Below are positions 41,622 through 51,869 of a DNA stretch of 64,000 nucleotides, one piece after another (position 1 is the first letter of the stretch; every line of letters begins with the position of its first letter). Origin of the DNA: Sthenelais limicola (Eukaryota > Annelida > Polychaeta > Phyllodocida > Sigalionidae); the NCBI GenBank assembly GCA_942159475.1, contig OW804094.1, positions 14,452,132 through 14,516,131 of the forward strand. The letters run 5' to 3'. The notes below the pieces were generated by a model that worked only from the letters and a program-made list of their open reading frames with translations, searched no databases and was not told the origin of the DNA. Made by a program: the position numbers and the translations under genes.

Positions 41622-43487
41622 ATGTCGTATTCTGATTCTGCGGCGCAGACGGAAGGAGGTCGTTATGGAACGAAATCGAGGAGACAAGATTTCGTGGGTA
41701 GAGACCCGGGGCCGGCAACCCCGAGAAGTCTCCCCGCGGATTTCGAGTCACCTTCCTCTGACCGTGGTGCCAGAGGCGGAGCGAGACCAAAATATTCCGG
41801 AGGGAATTTCGCGCAGTGGAGAGGCCCGCCGAACGACACGGAAGTTTCTGACCTTCGTGAGAAATTCCGGCAGTCGATCGCGGAAGAGCTCCAAACCCAA
41901 GTCCGCGAGCTGATGGATGAGAATTTTGAGCTCCGTAGGAGAATAAATACGGAATCCGTGGACAATGGTCCGGACGGGCGTTTACTTGAAGATCATGTAA
42001 AGCCCTCCCTAGAGACGGGGACCCCGCAGAGACGTGAGATGACAGCTCTGGAGTCGGAGTTGCTTGAGATGATCCAGGGGATTGGGAAGCAGAATCCTAC
42101 CAGAGGTCCCGTGACATCCACGTTTATGGACCAAAAACCGGCTAGTGAGCCTACTGCAAATGATCCGTCGATTGTGTCCGATCAGGGCGGAAGAGACCGA
42201 GATCACCGCGGTGTGACGTTCTCTCGGCATACGATGATGACATCATCTCCGAGGCGAACACGTAAAAGACATGATGACTCTCAGTGGAGAGAACCTGATC
42301 GCAAACGACAGGGAAATCATGGCAGAGAGCATGGCCGAGGGAATAGTCCTTCTCGTCATATAAGTCCTGCCGGAGGGCATGCGCGTTCGGCGTATGTTAC
42401 CGCATCCCCGTTGTTTCCGCAGAGGCGTTCTCAGGGGGACTCGGATAGTTCTGACGAGGATCGACGACAGAGGTCGCCTTCCCATAGATCCCGTAGAACC
42501 AACCGGTCCCTAGTCCCTGGTCTTGAGTATGACGGACCAGAGGAATCTGATGAGGAGTTCACGTTTGTTCACCGTGAGGAAGTTGAGAATCACCCGCCGA
42601 AGGTCCCGCCGGTGAAGATGTGGGATGGCAAAACCGCGTGGCGGACCTACCTCATGGAGGTAAAGGTGATCGCTGAGTCGCACAATTGGACATCTGCTCA
42701 GTTGCTTCGACAATTGAGGTGCGGCACACGCAAACAGCTGGCAGAAATGGGTGACCTGCCAGTGGACGTAAATCTCCGGCAGTTCGTTGAGCACATGGAT
42801 GCGAACTACGGAGAAAGGTCCAAGTTCCGGTTGCAGGCTGAGTTCTACAACTGTCGACAGACCCCAGGACAAGCCGTTCGCTTGTTCGCCAATGAGGTGG
42901 CACGGAAGGGCCGAAAGTCGTTCGGTCGCATGGACAACACATTGAGAGCTGTGTCCCTGCGCATTTTTTTGCAAGGGGTCACAAACGCTGAGATGTCCGC
43001 GTGGGTGCGTCTAAAGCAACCACGGGACTTGCAAAGCGCTGTAGATTGGGCGGAGGTATGGGAATCTTGTCAATTGGATTCTCGCTCAGTTACGACCATC
43101 AATGCAGCGGAGGCTGCCCTGGTTGTTCCGGAGATCCCTGCACCCAATAGCAGACCTTCGCGAAGAGCATCGCGGAGAGCGATTGTCCAGGCCACAAGCG
43201 CAGCGAGTGCTTCAGATTCGTCAGAAGATGGTCTGCAAGCCGCTGTGATCCAGGTCTTGCAAACTTGGAAGGGCGGACAGGGACGCAACGGGAGCGGAAG
43301 GACTTCCGGTAGTACTTCTCAGTGGAGAGGGAAATCGGAGAGGCCCCGCGGAAGGTGCTATGCTTGCGGACAGGAAGGGCATTACATCGCCAACTGTCCC
43401 AAGAAAGCAAAGAAGGGAGATTCCGAACTCAAGGCGATTACCGACGGGAAAACCTCTGAGTCGGAAAACTCCAACCGGACCGCATAG
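41622..43487 (+). CDS. gag: Gag protein of the Gypsy element
   Basis: 621 residues from ATG 41,622 to TAG 43,485-43,487. The N-terminal 300 residues are charged and Arg/Ser-rich, with a short coiled-coil-like stretch near 90-110 (EELQTQVRELMDENFELRRR). A capsid-like region (residues about 325-490) has WDGKTAWRTYLMEVKVIAES and FVEHMDANYGERSKF, typical of Ty3/Gypsy Gag. A zinc knuckle CYACGQEGHYIANC sits at about 579-592. Gag forms the particle and binds RNA through the knuckle. The pol frame is the -1 frame relative to gag and opens around the gag stop, so a Gag-Pol fusion by -1 frameshifting or reinitiation is possible. Confidence 0.93.
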   Translation: MSYSDSAAQTEGGRYGTKSRRQDFVGRDPGPATPRSLPADFESPSSDRGARGGARPKYSGGNFAQWRGPPNDTEVSDLREKFRQSIAEELQTQVRELMDENFELRRRINTESVDNGPDGRLLEDHVKPSLETGTPQRREMTALESELLEMIQGIGKQNPTRGPVTSTFMDQKPASEPTANDPSIVSDQGGRDRDHRGVTFSRHTMMTSSPRRTRKRHDDSQWREPDRKRQGNHGREHGRGNSPSRHISPAGGHARSAYVTASPLFPQRRSQGDSDSSDEDRRQRSPSHRSRRTNRSLVPGLEYDGPEESDEEFTFVHREEVENHPPKVPPVKMWDGKTAWRTYLMEVKVIAESHNWTSAQLLRQLRCGTRKQLAEMGDLPVDVNLRQFVEHMDANYGERSKFRLQAEFYNCRQTPGQAVRLFANEVARKGRKSFGRMDNTLRAVSLRIFLQGVTNAEMSAWVRLKQPRDLQSAVDWAEVWESCQLDSRSVTTINAAEAALVVPEIPAPNSRPSRRASRRAIVQATSAASASDSSEDGLQAAVIQVLQTWKGGQGRNGSGRTSGSTSQWRGKSERPRGRCYACGQEGHYIANCPKKAKKGDSELKAITDGKTSESENSNRTA

Positions 43488-43495
43488 AGCGCGAA

Positions 43496-46400
43496 GTGCG
43501 ATCCGGGGAGTCGATGGCGCTCCGCAGTACTACAATTCGTGTGGTATCTGCACAACACGCGGAAGATGGGAGTGAGGCTCTGACGCCCGTGTGTAGGGAA
43601 GCGGGTAGAGTAATACAAGATAGCTGCCCGTTACCGAAAACGGATACTAGTTGGTCGTCTGATGAGACTACTCATCCAGGGATCGGAGTTGATCCAGTGG
43701 ATAGTTTTGCAGATAGCGATCCTGACGTGCTATGGGGTCGTGCAGAACTCCGAGCTGTTGTCGGTCAAGTGTTAGTCGTGGAGGAAGGTCCCGACAACCT
43801 TGCCGTCGTTCAGCAGGTTTCCGGTGATGAGCAGAGAACGCTGAAGATCCGTGATGCATGCATTGCGGAGAGATGGTACGCGACTGTATCTGTGAACGGA
43901 GATATCGGTGAATTTCTGTGGGACCAAGGTGCGACGACTAGCCTTGTGACAAAGAGATTCTACGATTCCCTGCATCAACAGCCGCCGATGGCTCCGTCCC
44001 GGCTGGCGTGCATGATGGGAGGTGGTTCGCAGATAACTGTTCACGGATGTGCCTTGATTCCCGTGACGTTAGGGAAACGGACGTATATGATTACGTGTCT
44101 GGTAGTAACGGGTCTTGCCGGCCCCGAATCCGGGATCCTAGCTCAGGATTTTGCTTTGTTGCACTCATGTAATATATACTGTTCAGGGAAGCTTGCGTTG
44201 AGCAATGGCGCTGATGCTGTGAAAATGCACCATTGGCGCGGATCTCGACCGTTGCGGATGAGTCCCTCTGTGAAAACGATTGAAGCTAAGGAGACTGAGG
44301 ATGGGTATGAAGTAACACTCCGGGAAGCGGTGGTTATCCTTCCTCGATCAGTCACACTTGCTAAGATTGACGTTCGCAGGTGCTCTGACACATCAACAGG
44401 TTTGATGTTCGAGCCCGATCAGAGACTGCTGAAGGAATATTCACTGGGATGCCTTAACACTTATGTGACGGCGGATGAAAAAGCAGTGATAGCCTTCAGT
44501 AATCCGTCCGGAGAGTCCCTACGTCTAGAGACTGATGTGGTGGTCGGAAAAGTGAGTGAGGTGACGCTGCAATCGTCCCCTGCCACTTGTCCGGAGGGGG
44601 TAGATCCGGGGATTAGAAGAGCTATCATTAACTCGATACAGATGGTGGAGTTGCCGTCCGTAGTCGATGATGACCTGATTGCCCCTGACATTCCGGTGCC
44701 ACCGAGTACGGAATGCCCGCTAGCGAAACTAGTGAGAGAGACGCACTTGACTGATCAGAGTGAAAAGTTGCAAGTTGCGGAGCTCCTGACTGAGTTCCGT
44801 GAGTGTTTCGCGTTACCTGGCGATGAGCCGGGCCACACTCACGTTGTCAGACATGTGATTGACACTGGTAATTCCAGACCTATAAAACTCTGCTATAGGC
44901 GGATTCCAGTGGCCAAGCGTGACCTAGCGGAGGCTGAGATCTGGCGGATGTACGAGCAGGGACGCATAGAGCATTCTAACAGTCCGTGGGGAGCACCCAT
45001 CGTGATGGTTGGTAAAAAGGATGGCTCACAGCGTTTCTGTGTCGATTACCGCCAGTTAAATTCCGTGACTGTGAAGGATAGCTTCCCACTCCCTCGTATT
45101 GACGAATGCGTCGAGGCGTTAGGCGGAAACCAGTGGTTCTGCACCCTCGACCTGGAGTGTGGGTATTGGCAGATCGCGATGGACGAAGAGAGCAAGCAGA
45201 AAACTGCTTTCCTGTCTAGCGCAGGGCTGTTCCAATTCAAAGTAATGAGCTTTGGATTGTGCAACGCCCCTGCCACTTTTCAACGTATGATGGATCGTAT
45301 GCTAGGCGATCTCCGTTGGAAAGCGTGTCTGGTATATCTGGACGATGTAGTAGTATTTGGGGAAGCCTTTGCGGAGTGCCTCCTAAATCTACGCCAAGTG
45401 CTCGAGAAGATCCGGGAGTTCGGATTGAAATTGAAACCCAAGAAATGCGAACTATTCCGCAGAGAAGTGGAATACTTGGGTCGGATTGTGTCACACAAAG
45501 GCATCTGTGCAGACCCAAAGAAAGTACAGAAAGTCCGCGAGTGGCCAATTCCGAAAAATGCTAAGGAGATTCGGCAGTTTTTGGGATTCGCATCCTACTA
45601 CCGTGAGTTCCAGCCGAACTTTTCGATAGTTGCCGCTCCTTTGCAAGAAGTTGTGAACTCCGCCGGGAGGGAGAAGAGATATTCTAAGCCCATAGAATGG
45701 TCTCCGGAATGTGATGTGGCCTTCCAGGGCATAAAAGAGTTGCTAACCTCTGCTCCGGTGCTGGGATATCCCCAAAAGGAAGGGAAATTCATCCTAGACA
45801 CGGATGCTAGCGGGTTCGGCATGGCGGGTGTGCTTTCGCAGATACAAGATGAGAAGGAGGTAGTCCTTGGGTATGCCAGCAACAGCTTGGATAAAGCCCA
45901 ACGGAATTACTGCGCCACGAAGAGAGAGCTCTTAGCAGTACTAACCTACCTGAAGAAGTTCCGGCATTACTTGTTAGGAAACCGAAACTTCATTGTGCGA
46001 ACTGACCACGCCTCCCTGCGTTGGCTATTGAACTTTAAAGATCCGACGGACATGCTTGCACGCTGGTTGACTCAGATGCAGGAATTCGGTCTGGATCAGA
46101 GCATGATTCTCCATCGAGCCGGAAAGAAACATGTGAATGCTGACGCCCTTTCTAGAGTTCCGACTCGGAAGTGTGTCCGCGTTGACTGTGCAGACTGCGG
46201 AGCGCATGATGCAGTTGTCGCAACGGCAACAGTCAGTCTAGCGCCGCAGGAAGATGTGATCCAGAAAGCCCAGCAGAGCGACCCCATGATCCGGAGAGTT
46301 ATCGATGTATTGGAAGGTACTAAACCGGTCCCGGACAAGCAGTCCCTGTCCGCGGAGTCCGATGAATACTGTACCTACATCCATAACAGGGGGAGTTTGG

Positions 46401-48097
46401 AGATGAGAAACGGTGTCTTGTGCTATGAATGGGTTCGGCCAAGCACTGGAAGAACGTACTTGCGGAAGATAATTCCTACTGCGCTCCGCTCAGAAGTGTT
46501 TCATGCTATGCATGGACCTAAGACTGCAGGGCACTTTGGGTTCCTCAAAACGAGCTGGGCTGCGAAGATGAAATACTTCTGGCCAGGTATGAGGGGAGAC
46601 CTGAAGCGCTGGCTGAGAGCCTGCCCGGAATGCAGTATGCGGAAGACGAGAGGTGGTGGCGGAATCACCCCCTTGAAAAAGGAATTACACGGAGAACGGT
46701 GGAGCCGAGTGTGTTTGGACATCATAGGACCATTCCGTCCATCCCCGCGTGGCAATAACTACGTGATGGTGGTGACGGATCACTTTTCAAAGTGGGCGGA
46801 GGCCTACCCTATGCCAGACCACACGGCCGAGAGGTGTGCGGAAGTGCTGTTCCGTGAGTGGATCCTGCGTTTTGGTTGTCCCGTGTCGTTACAAACGGAC
46901 GGAGCGCCGGAATTCAGATCTGCCTTGTTGAGAAGCATGTTTGAAATGCTGGGCATCGAGAAGCTGTTGACCCTTCCGTATAGACCCCAGTCTAACGGAC
47001 AAGCGGAACGCTTTAATCGAGTACTAGTCGAGCAGCTATCCTGTCTAACGGACTACAGTGCCACGGATTGGGATATGCTTGCCCCATGTGTTGCCCATGC
47101 ATACCGTGGAAGTGTCCACGCGAGTACTTTATGTACACCTAATGCCGTGGTCTTTGGCGCTGAGCTGGTGACCCCAATGGATCTGATCTATGGAGTGGAA
47201 CCAGGAGGCCTGGACTTTCCGTGCAGAGTAGCGTTCGTAGAGAACCTGAAGCATTGGTTGAGGTTGGGCCATCAGTTCGTTCGTGAGAATCTGGGCGTAT
47301 CCGCTTTACACCAGAAGAGAGACTACGATCGAAAGTCCAACCCAAAGCGCTTTGAAGTGGGTGCTGTTGTATATCGCTACAACCATCCGCAGGCCAGTAA
47401 GAAGATCGGTCCCAAGTGGGATGGGCCCTTCAAAGTGAAGAGATTCATAGGTGGCACAACCTATGAACTAGAAACAGCACAAGGTATTGTGAGGTGTCAC
47501 GTCGACTACCTTAAGCGAGCTTTCGATGAGAACGGACCCATCCAGGTGGTGAACTTGGATAGGGCGCCAGAGTTCCGTGCATTGCAGGAAGCTGGTCGCG
47601 ATATCTTGAGGCTGGAGAGAGGCAAAGTCTTGCCCGGGACGGAGTGTCCGACGCGGAGAGAGAAAGAAAAAGTTTCCATAGGCGTTAAGCCACGGGGAAG
47701 GCCGAGGAAGGAACGGAATAAGGAGTGCAATGCTACGGCAACCAAGGGAATGGTCCTTTCGGTAGCTCCGGATCCCCCGGATTCGCCCCAACCTGTAGCT
47801 GCGCCACGGAAAGTCGGTAGACCCCGGAAAGCTGTGGCGGAGGCCCCAGTCGTACCAGTTCCGTGTCCTCCGACTCGAAAGAGAGGGAGACCTCCGAAAA
47901 CTGCAGCGAAAGCTAAAGCTCCTCGGACGCCACCTGCCGTCTACTCTACTGTCAAACGTAGAGGGAGGCCGAAGAAGGCTGAGGCTGCCGCTAAAGTCGG
48001 AAGAGGGTTGAGAAAGAGACGCGATGAGTCCCCGGCGGAAGTTGTAACAAGGACACGAGTGCGTCGTCCTCCAGATCGGTTACAACCGGGATCCTAG
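43496..48097 (+). CDS. pol: Pol polyprotein of the Gypsy element, with C-terminal AT-hooks
   Basis: Open from codon 43,496 (GTG); the first ATG is at 43,514. Domains in order: aspartic protease (DQGATTSLV, residue about 142); reverse transcriptase with SFGLCNAPATFQRMMD and YLDDVVVFG (about 614); RNase H (LDTDASGFGMAGVLSQ, about 768); integrase with an HHCC finger (HAMHGPKTAGH... CPECSMRK, about 1,003-1,048) and DDE residues in CLDIIGPFRP, LQTDGAPEF and PQSNGQAERF. After the integrase core the C-terminus carries four AT-hook-like motifs (PRGRPRKER, KVGRPRKAV, KRGRPPKTA, RRGRPKKAE, about 1,397-1,495) instead of a visible chromodomain. All catalytic motifs are intact. Confidence 0.95.
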   Translation: MRSGESMALRSTTIRVVSAQHAEDGSEALTPVCREAGRVIQDSCPLPKTDTSWSSDETTHPGIGVDPVDSFADSDPDVLWGRAELRAVVGQVLVVEEGPDNLAVVQQVSGDEQRTLKIRDACIAERWYATVSVNGDIGEFLWDQGATTSLVTKRFYDSLHQQPPMAPSRLACMMGGGSQITVHGCALIPVTLGKRTYMITCLVVTGLAGPESGILAQDFALLHSCNIYCSGKLALSNGADAVKMHHWRGSRPLRMSPSVKTIEAKETEDGYEVTLREAVVILPRSVTLAKIDVRRCSDTSTGLMFEPDQRLLKEYSLGCLNTYVTADEKAVIAFSNPSGESLRLETDVVVGKVSEVTLQSSPATCPEGVDPGIRRAIINSIQMVELPSVVDDDLIAPDIPVPPSTECPLAKLVRETHLTDQSEKLQVAELLTEFRECFALPGDEPGHTHVVRHVIDTGNSRPIKLCYRRIPVAKRDLAEAEIWRMYEQGRIEHSNSPWGAPIVMVGKKDGSQRFCVDYRQLNSVTVKDSFPLPRIDECVEALGGNQWFCTLDLECGYWQIAMDEESKQKTAFLSSAGLFQFKVMSFGLCNAPATFQRMMDRMLGDLRWKACLVYLDDVVVFGEAFAECLLNLRQVLEKIREFGLKLKPKKCELFRREVEYLGRIVSHKGICADPKKVQKVREWPIPKNAKEIRQFLGFASYYREFQPNFSIVAAPLQEVVNSAGREKRYSKPIEWSPECDVAFQGIKELLTSAPVLGYPQKEGKFILDTDASGFGMAGVLSQIQDEKEVVLGYASNSLDKAQRNYCATKRELLAVLTYLKKFRHYLLGNRNFIVRTDHASLRWLLNFKDPTDMLARWLTQMQEFGLDQSMILHRAGKKHVNADALSRVPTRKCVRVDCADCGAHDAVVATATVSLAPQEDVIQKAQQSDPMIRRVIDVLEGTKPVPDKQSLSAESDEYCTYIHNRGSLEMRNGVLCYEWVRPSTGRTYLRKIIPTALRSEVFHAMHGPKTAGHFGFLKTSWAAKMKYFWPGMRGDLKRWLRACPECSMRKTRGGGGITPLKKELHGERWSRVCLDIIGPFRPSPRGNNYVMVVTDHFSKWAEAYPMPDHTAERCAEVLFREWILRFGCPVSLQTDGAPEFRSALLRSMFEMLGIEKLLTLPYRPQSNGQAERFNRVLVEQLSCLTDYSATDWDMLAPCVAHAYRGSVHASTLCTPNAVVFGAELVTPMDLIYGVEPGGLDFPCRVAFVENLKHWLRLGHQFVRENLGVSALHQKRDYDRKSNPKRFEVGAVVYRYNHPQASKKIGPKWDGPFKVKRFIGGTTYELETAQGIVRCHVDYLKRAFDENGPIQVVNLDRAPEFRALQEAGRDILRLERGKVLPGTECPTRREKEKVSIGVKPRGRPRKERNKECNATATKGMVLSVAPDPPDSPQPVAAPRKVGRPRKAVAEAPVVPVPCPPTRKRGRPPKTAAKAKAPRTPPAVYSTVKRRGRPKKAEAAAKVGRGLRKRRDESPAEVVTRTRVRRPPDRLQPGS

Positions 48098-49223
48098 CCT
48101 TGTTGTGTGCAAACCGGGGGGATTTTGATCTGATCCCTCCACCCTAAAAACACAACGAGAAGTCGACTAAGGTTGCAAGACGGAAAAATGCACCTAAGTC
48201 CCATTCGGTGCATGAGGCTACCTCGTCTCATGTAGCCGGGAAAGAACCAACAACATCAATTTCGGAGATGAGTAACCCAGAAATATAGATGAGAGCTGTG
48301 AGTGGCTTGCAGTTAGACCTATGTTGAGGGAATGGTCCCACTCCGTAGTGTACTGGCTCTGAATCTTGGTTTGGATACCTTGAAATTGCTGCTAGTAACA
48401 GTGTCATTGTTGGGTGAATTCACTGGAATTCCCCTCCACCCTGTCTCAGTGGAGAAGTAGTCAGTTTACGTACAGTCAAAAACCTCAGTCACGGGGAGCG
48501 TAACTGATCTAAGCATGCAAAACCGGGTAACATTATCCGTCAGGCAGTGGCGGGAGCATGGCGCTGTAGTAGCGTGGCGGTTAAGTGAACTAGCGTTGCA
48601 TCAGGGTGCCGCTAGAGGTGGCTGCATCCGGGTTCACCAGTTCGCTCCGCCTCGTGGCTCACTTTGCTCCTGGACTCTGACCTGTAAGTACGCTTTCTAC
48701 TGTGATCGTTCTATGAGTTGATTTGTCGCATGAAACTTGTATGAATTGATTCTGTATGATTGCTGGGAAGGAAGAGAGGTATTTTAACATGATACCGATG
48801 GTTGTCACAGAGGTGTGCGTCTAGTATAAGACGTAAGTTTCGGTGTTTCTAGTATGGGGAGATAGAGCACCGAAGCTACGACCCAACCGCCATCTTGGAT
48901 GTGGACATGAATCGGGCCACGCTACGATGATTTTTCGATTATCTAGCTTGTTTGGTACATTCTATGTTCTCAGGCTTGTGTATTTTATAACTAGAATACT
49001 CGGAGAGATCATACTAGTTGTATCCGTTGTCTTTTTGGGCAACTTTTTACCTAAGTTATGTGTAAATAGATGTTCCGGCTGCATCCGCTCCCGTGACTAG
49101 AGCTTTAATGTTTATGTTATAGGATCGGAGAACTAAAAAGCTGCCAACTTAACCCCTGAGAGTGCCTGAGAGAATCCCGTGTGATTTCCGTGTGATTTCC
49201 GTGAGATTTCCGTATGACCCAAG
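48098..49223. other. Spacer between pol and ORF3
   Basis: 1.1 kb without a convincing ORF. A donor-like CTGTAAGTAC near 48,683 and an acceptor-like TTATGTTATAG near 49,113-49,123 could serve splicing of an ORF3 mRNA. This is inference from motifs. Confidence 0.4.
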
Positions 49224-51269
49224 ATGAGCCGGACCGAGAGCCGACACGAAGACGATGAGAGTCTGAGCGGAGAGACCACCGAGGAAGAGATTCCGGTGGA
49301 AGTGGAGGCGAAACTCCTAGAGCAGGAGGGTGAAGATGAGGTCGCCCCCTTCCAGGCTTTGAGTGAGGCAGAGTTCGCTCAGGCCTTGTCAGACGCCGCT
49401 CAGGAAGACCCGGACTCCGTGAAGATTGAGCCCACGGAGAAGAGAACTTCCCCCCGCAAATCTCCGCGCAGAGGCCGGAGTAATGCCACCGAGAGGACTG
49501 CTGGACGTGGTCAGTCCAGGTCCCCCGGCAGAGGCCGGGTTGGCAGAGAGCGAGGGCGGAGTGCGGACAAGAAGCATGGGCTGCGCCCCTTGTCCGTGAA
49601 CGTAGAGCGAATGGACATCGATTCGCCTGGTGTGGCCGGAGCCTCCGCAGTGACTAAGCCTAAGGGCGCGGAAGGCAAACCCGTGGCCAAAACCCCCAAG
49701 AAGAGGGTGATGAAAGTTCACCGAGAGAGACTGAGTGTGAGAAGCGCTCGGTTCCGTGATGTGGAGAAGGTAGCAGACCTCCGTACCCTGTATGAGGAAG
49801 GCACGGAGTTGTACCCTATTGATCCCTCCACAGACGTCCCCGGGAAGTTTGTCCCGATCGATGATGAGAGTGAGGATGAGTCTGCCGAGTTTACGGACAA
49901 CCTCATGGAGAGGTATGAGACTCGGCTGTGGCCAAGCCTGTTCCGTAAAGAGCAAACGGACGCAGGCACGTACCAGAAGGTGGCTTATGCTGCGGAACTG
50001 TGGAAACCCGGTTTCCGTTGCCCCTTCGCGGTGTGTAGGTGTCCACGAATGAACACTTCTGGCGTCAAGACCTACGCCACTAGAGAGCGCCTGTTCCGCC
50101 ACTTCTGTGAGGAACATGGTACCCGGAGAGAGGTGTGGACTTGCCCGTCCTCCTCCTGTTTGCAAAGACTAGACAGACGTATCGAGCTGGTACGACACCT
50201 TCAGTACGGTGAGAAGGTGTCTCACAAGTCTAGCCGTGACAAAGCCGTGGAGAAAGCCCAAACCGTCACGCCGACCAGGGAGGTGAATACGCTGTTCATG
50301 CGGACAACGTATCTTACGAATGCTGATTTGCATCTAGTCCGGCGGAAGGCAACGAAAGCTGCTTCCAAGGACACTGGATTTGCAAGGCCAGCTGCCAGTG
50401 CCGCTGCCGGAGCTCCGAGCTCTTCTAAAGCTCAGTCCGGCAAGAAAGGCAAGAAGAGAGATCGATCCCGATCTAATTCCAGAAGCAGTAGCTATGGAAT
50501 TCCGCCTACCCCTAAGAGGATAGCGACGTGTGCTCAGCAAGCAGCTGAAGGGTTGGTAGCGCAACTACCCCCTCCTGTCCCGACTGCTGAGCTGTTGGCA
50601 ACCGGAGAGACCGCGGTGAGGGAAGTTTTAGAGCAAGCCTCTGAAGCAGTCCTGACCGTTGAGACCAGAGTCAATGAGGTGCTCCATACGCTAGCGGAGC
50701 CCCTGCGTCAGCTGCAAACGGTCCGTGACCAAGTGCAGGAGCTTGCAACACTCAGAGAGGAGAACCGTTGCAACGCTCGTCTGATCCGAGACCAGCGACG
50801 TGGACTAAAAGAGAGAGACGACAAGATCCGCGTCCAAGAGGAGATTATTGGAAATCTCCGGGCAGAGTTGGAAGACGCCGGGAGAGAACCCCGTCTACAG
50901 CCTCAGTCCCAAGTGCCCCGAAGTGTCCCGAGTAGTACTGTGACTAGTGCCACTCAGAGTCAGCGACCTGACCTAGCGACGGAAGAAGTGCCTATGCCTT
51001 CTCCGTTCCCCGCAACCCCTGCTCCTATGCTAATGGACCAACATAGCATGCAGCGGTTTTTCATGTTTGGTCGCCTCATGAACGAGTTCATGGGTGCCCA
51101 ACCCGTGAGCGGTGGTTTGGTGCCAAACCCCGCCATGCCCGTGTCATTCCAGATGATGCCACCAATGCCGGTGACCCCTGGAAGAGACAGGCCTACAACT
51201 CCTGCAGTGATTGATCCTGCCGATATTCCGGAGCACGGAATGGAGGACACTGAGCAGAAGGAGAAGTAG
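49224..51269 (+). CDS. ORF3 of the Gypsy element: zinc-finger and coiled-coil protein
   Basis: 681 residues from ATG 49,224, in the position where an env gene would sit, but with no signal peptide or membrane span. The N-terminus is acidic, then an Arg/Ser/Gly-rich basic stretch (TSPRKSPRRGRSNATERTAG). Residues about 270-345 hold two Cys/His clusters (FRCPFAVCRCPRMNTSG with RHFCEEH; WTCPSSSCLQRLDRR with VRHLQYGEKVSH) that look like C2H2-type fingers. Residues about 450-555 form a long coiled coil (VLEQASEAVLTVETRVNEVL, LRQLQTVRDQVQELATLREE). The C-terminus is Pro/Met-rich. Base composition and codon use look like gag and pol, so it belongs to the element. Function unknown; nuclear or chromatin targeting, or RNA binding, are possible. 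Confidence 0.85.
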   Translation: MSRTESRHEDDESLSGETTEEEIPVEVEAKLLEQEGEDEVAPFQALSEAEFAQALSDAAQEDPDSVKIEPTEKRTSPRKSPRRGRSNATERTAGRGQSRSPGRGRVGRERGRSADKKHGLRPLSVNVERMDIDSPGVAGASAVTKPKGAEGKPVAKTPKKRVMKVHRERLSVRSARFRDVEKVADLRTLYEEGTELYPIDPSTDVPGKFVPIDDESEDESAEFTDNLMERYETRLWPSLFRKEQTDAGTYQKVAYAAELWKPGFRCPFAVCRCPRMNTSGVKTYATRERLFRHFCEEHGTRREVWTCPSSSCLQRLDRRIELVRHLQYGEKVSHKSSRDKAVEKAQTVTPTREVNTLFMRTTYLTNADLHLVRRKATKAASKDTGFARPAASAAAGAPSSSKAQSGKKGKKRDRSRSNSRSSSYGIPPTPKRIATCAQQAAEGLVAQLPPPVPTAELLATGETAVREVLEQASEAVLTVETRVNEVLHTLAEPLRQLQTVRDQVQELATLREENRCNARLIRDQRRGLKERDDKIRVQEEIIGNLRAELEDAGREPRLQPQSQVPRSVPSSTVTSATQSQRPDLATEEVPMPSPFPATPAPMLMDQHSMQRFFMFGRLMNEFMGAQPVSGGLVPNPAMPVSFQMMPPMPVTPGRDRPTTPAVIDPADIPEHGMEDTEQKEK

Positions 51270-51869
51270 GTCCAGCTACTGTGTGCTGGGCGTGCAAACC
51301 GGGACGAAATGCCCACGGATGTGACTTACGGACTGAGATTTTGATGACGACGAATGGCCGGACGGACTTGATGATGACTTGATTCCTTGACGAACGGAAA
51401 TGGGGACCCCTGATGTCACTGATGTAACCGACTCTTGATGAATACGGATGCCGGACTTGTCACGGATGCTCTGATGCTAACTGCTTACCGACCCCGGACC
51501 CCCCGGAAAGAATATTTTTTTTTCCGTGCGGAAAGTGAGAAGTTTTTCCAGCCTAAAGGTTATTACTTTATCTTGACATATTGTACATATAGCTGTAGCA
51601 GGTCTACTGAAGCTCCTTCTTGTCAAAGGCTGTTTGAGTATGTTGAATCCGAATGATTCTCATGCTGTAATTAGAGATGTAGCGATTATTGTATAACGTG
51701 CGCGGGTCACTATATTGCTCCTGCCTGTACTTTTGAATTCGCATTGTTAATTCTCTATTGGTGCTTTACTTCTTACTTATTTTATATCCACATTGCCTTA
51801 TAATAATTTACATATTGTAGATTGTGTTACTCCGTTGGGTTAAAAATCTATAAATTATGGAGGGGGTAT
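51270..51869. other. 3' untranslated part of Gypsy element with polypurine tract
   Basis: No ORF of note. It ends in ATGGAGGGGG (51,857-51,866), the likely polypurine tract for plus-strand priming, just before the 3' LTR. Confidence 0.7.

Noticed and set aside
43496..48097. Chromodomain at the Pol C-terminus
   Set aside because: The expected aromatic cage pattern is not visible; the region is low-complexity with GRP AT-hook cores.
49389..50165. 258-codon minus-strand ORF inside Gypsy ORF3
   Set aside because: Antisense shadow of a GC-rich, codon-biased frame; no domain.
49224..51269. Envelope gene call for the third Gypsy ORF
   Set aside because: No signal peptide, membrane span or fusion-protein feature; Cys/His fingers and coiled coil instead.
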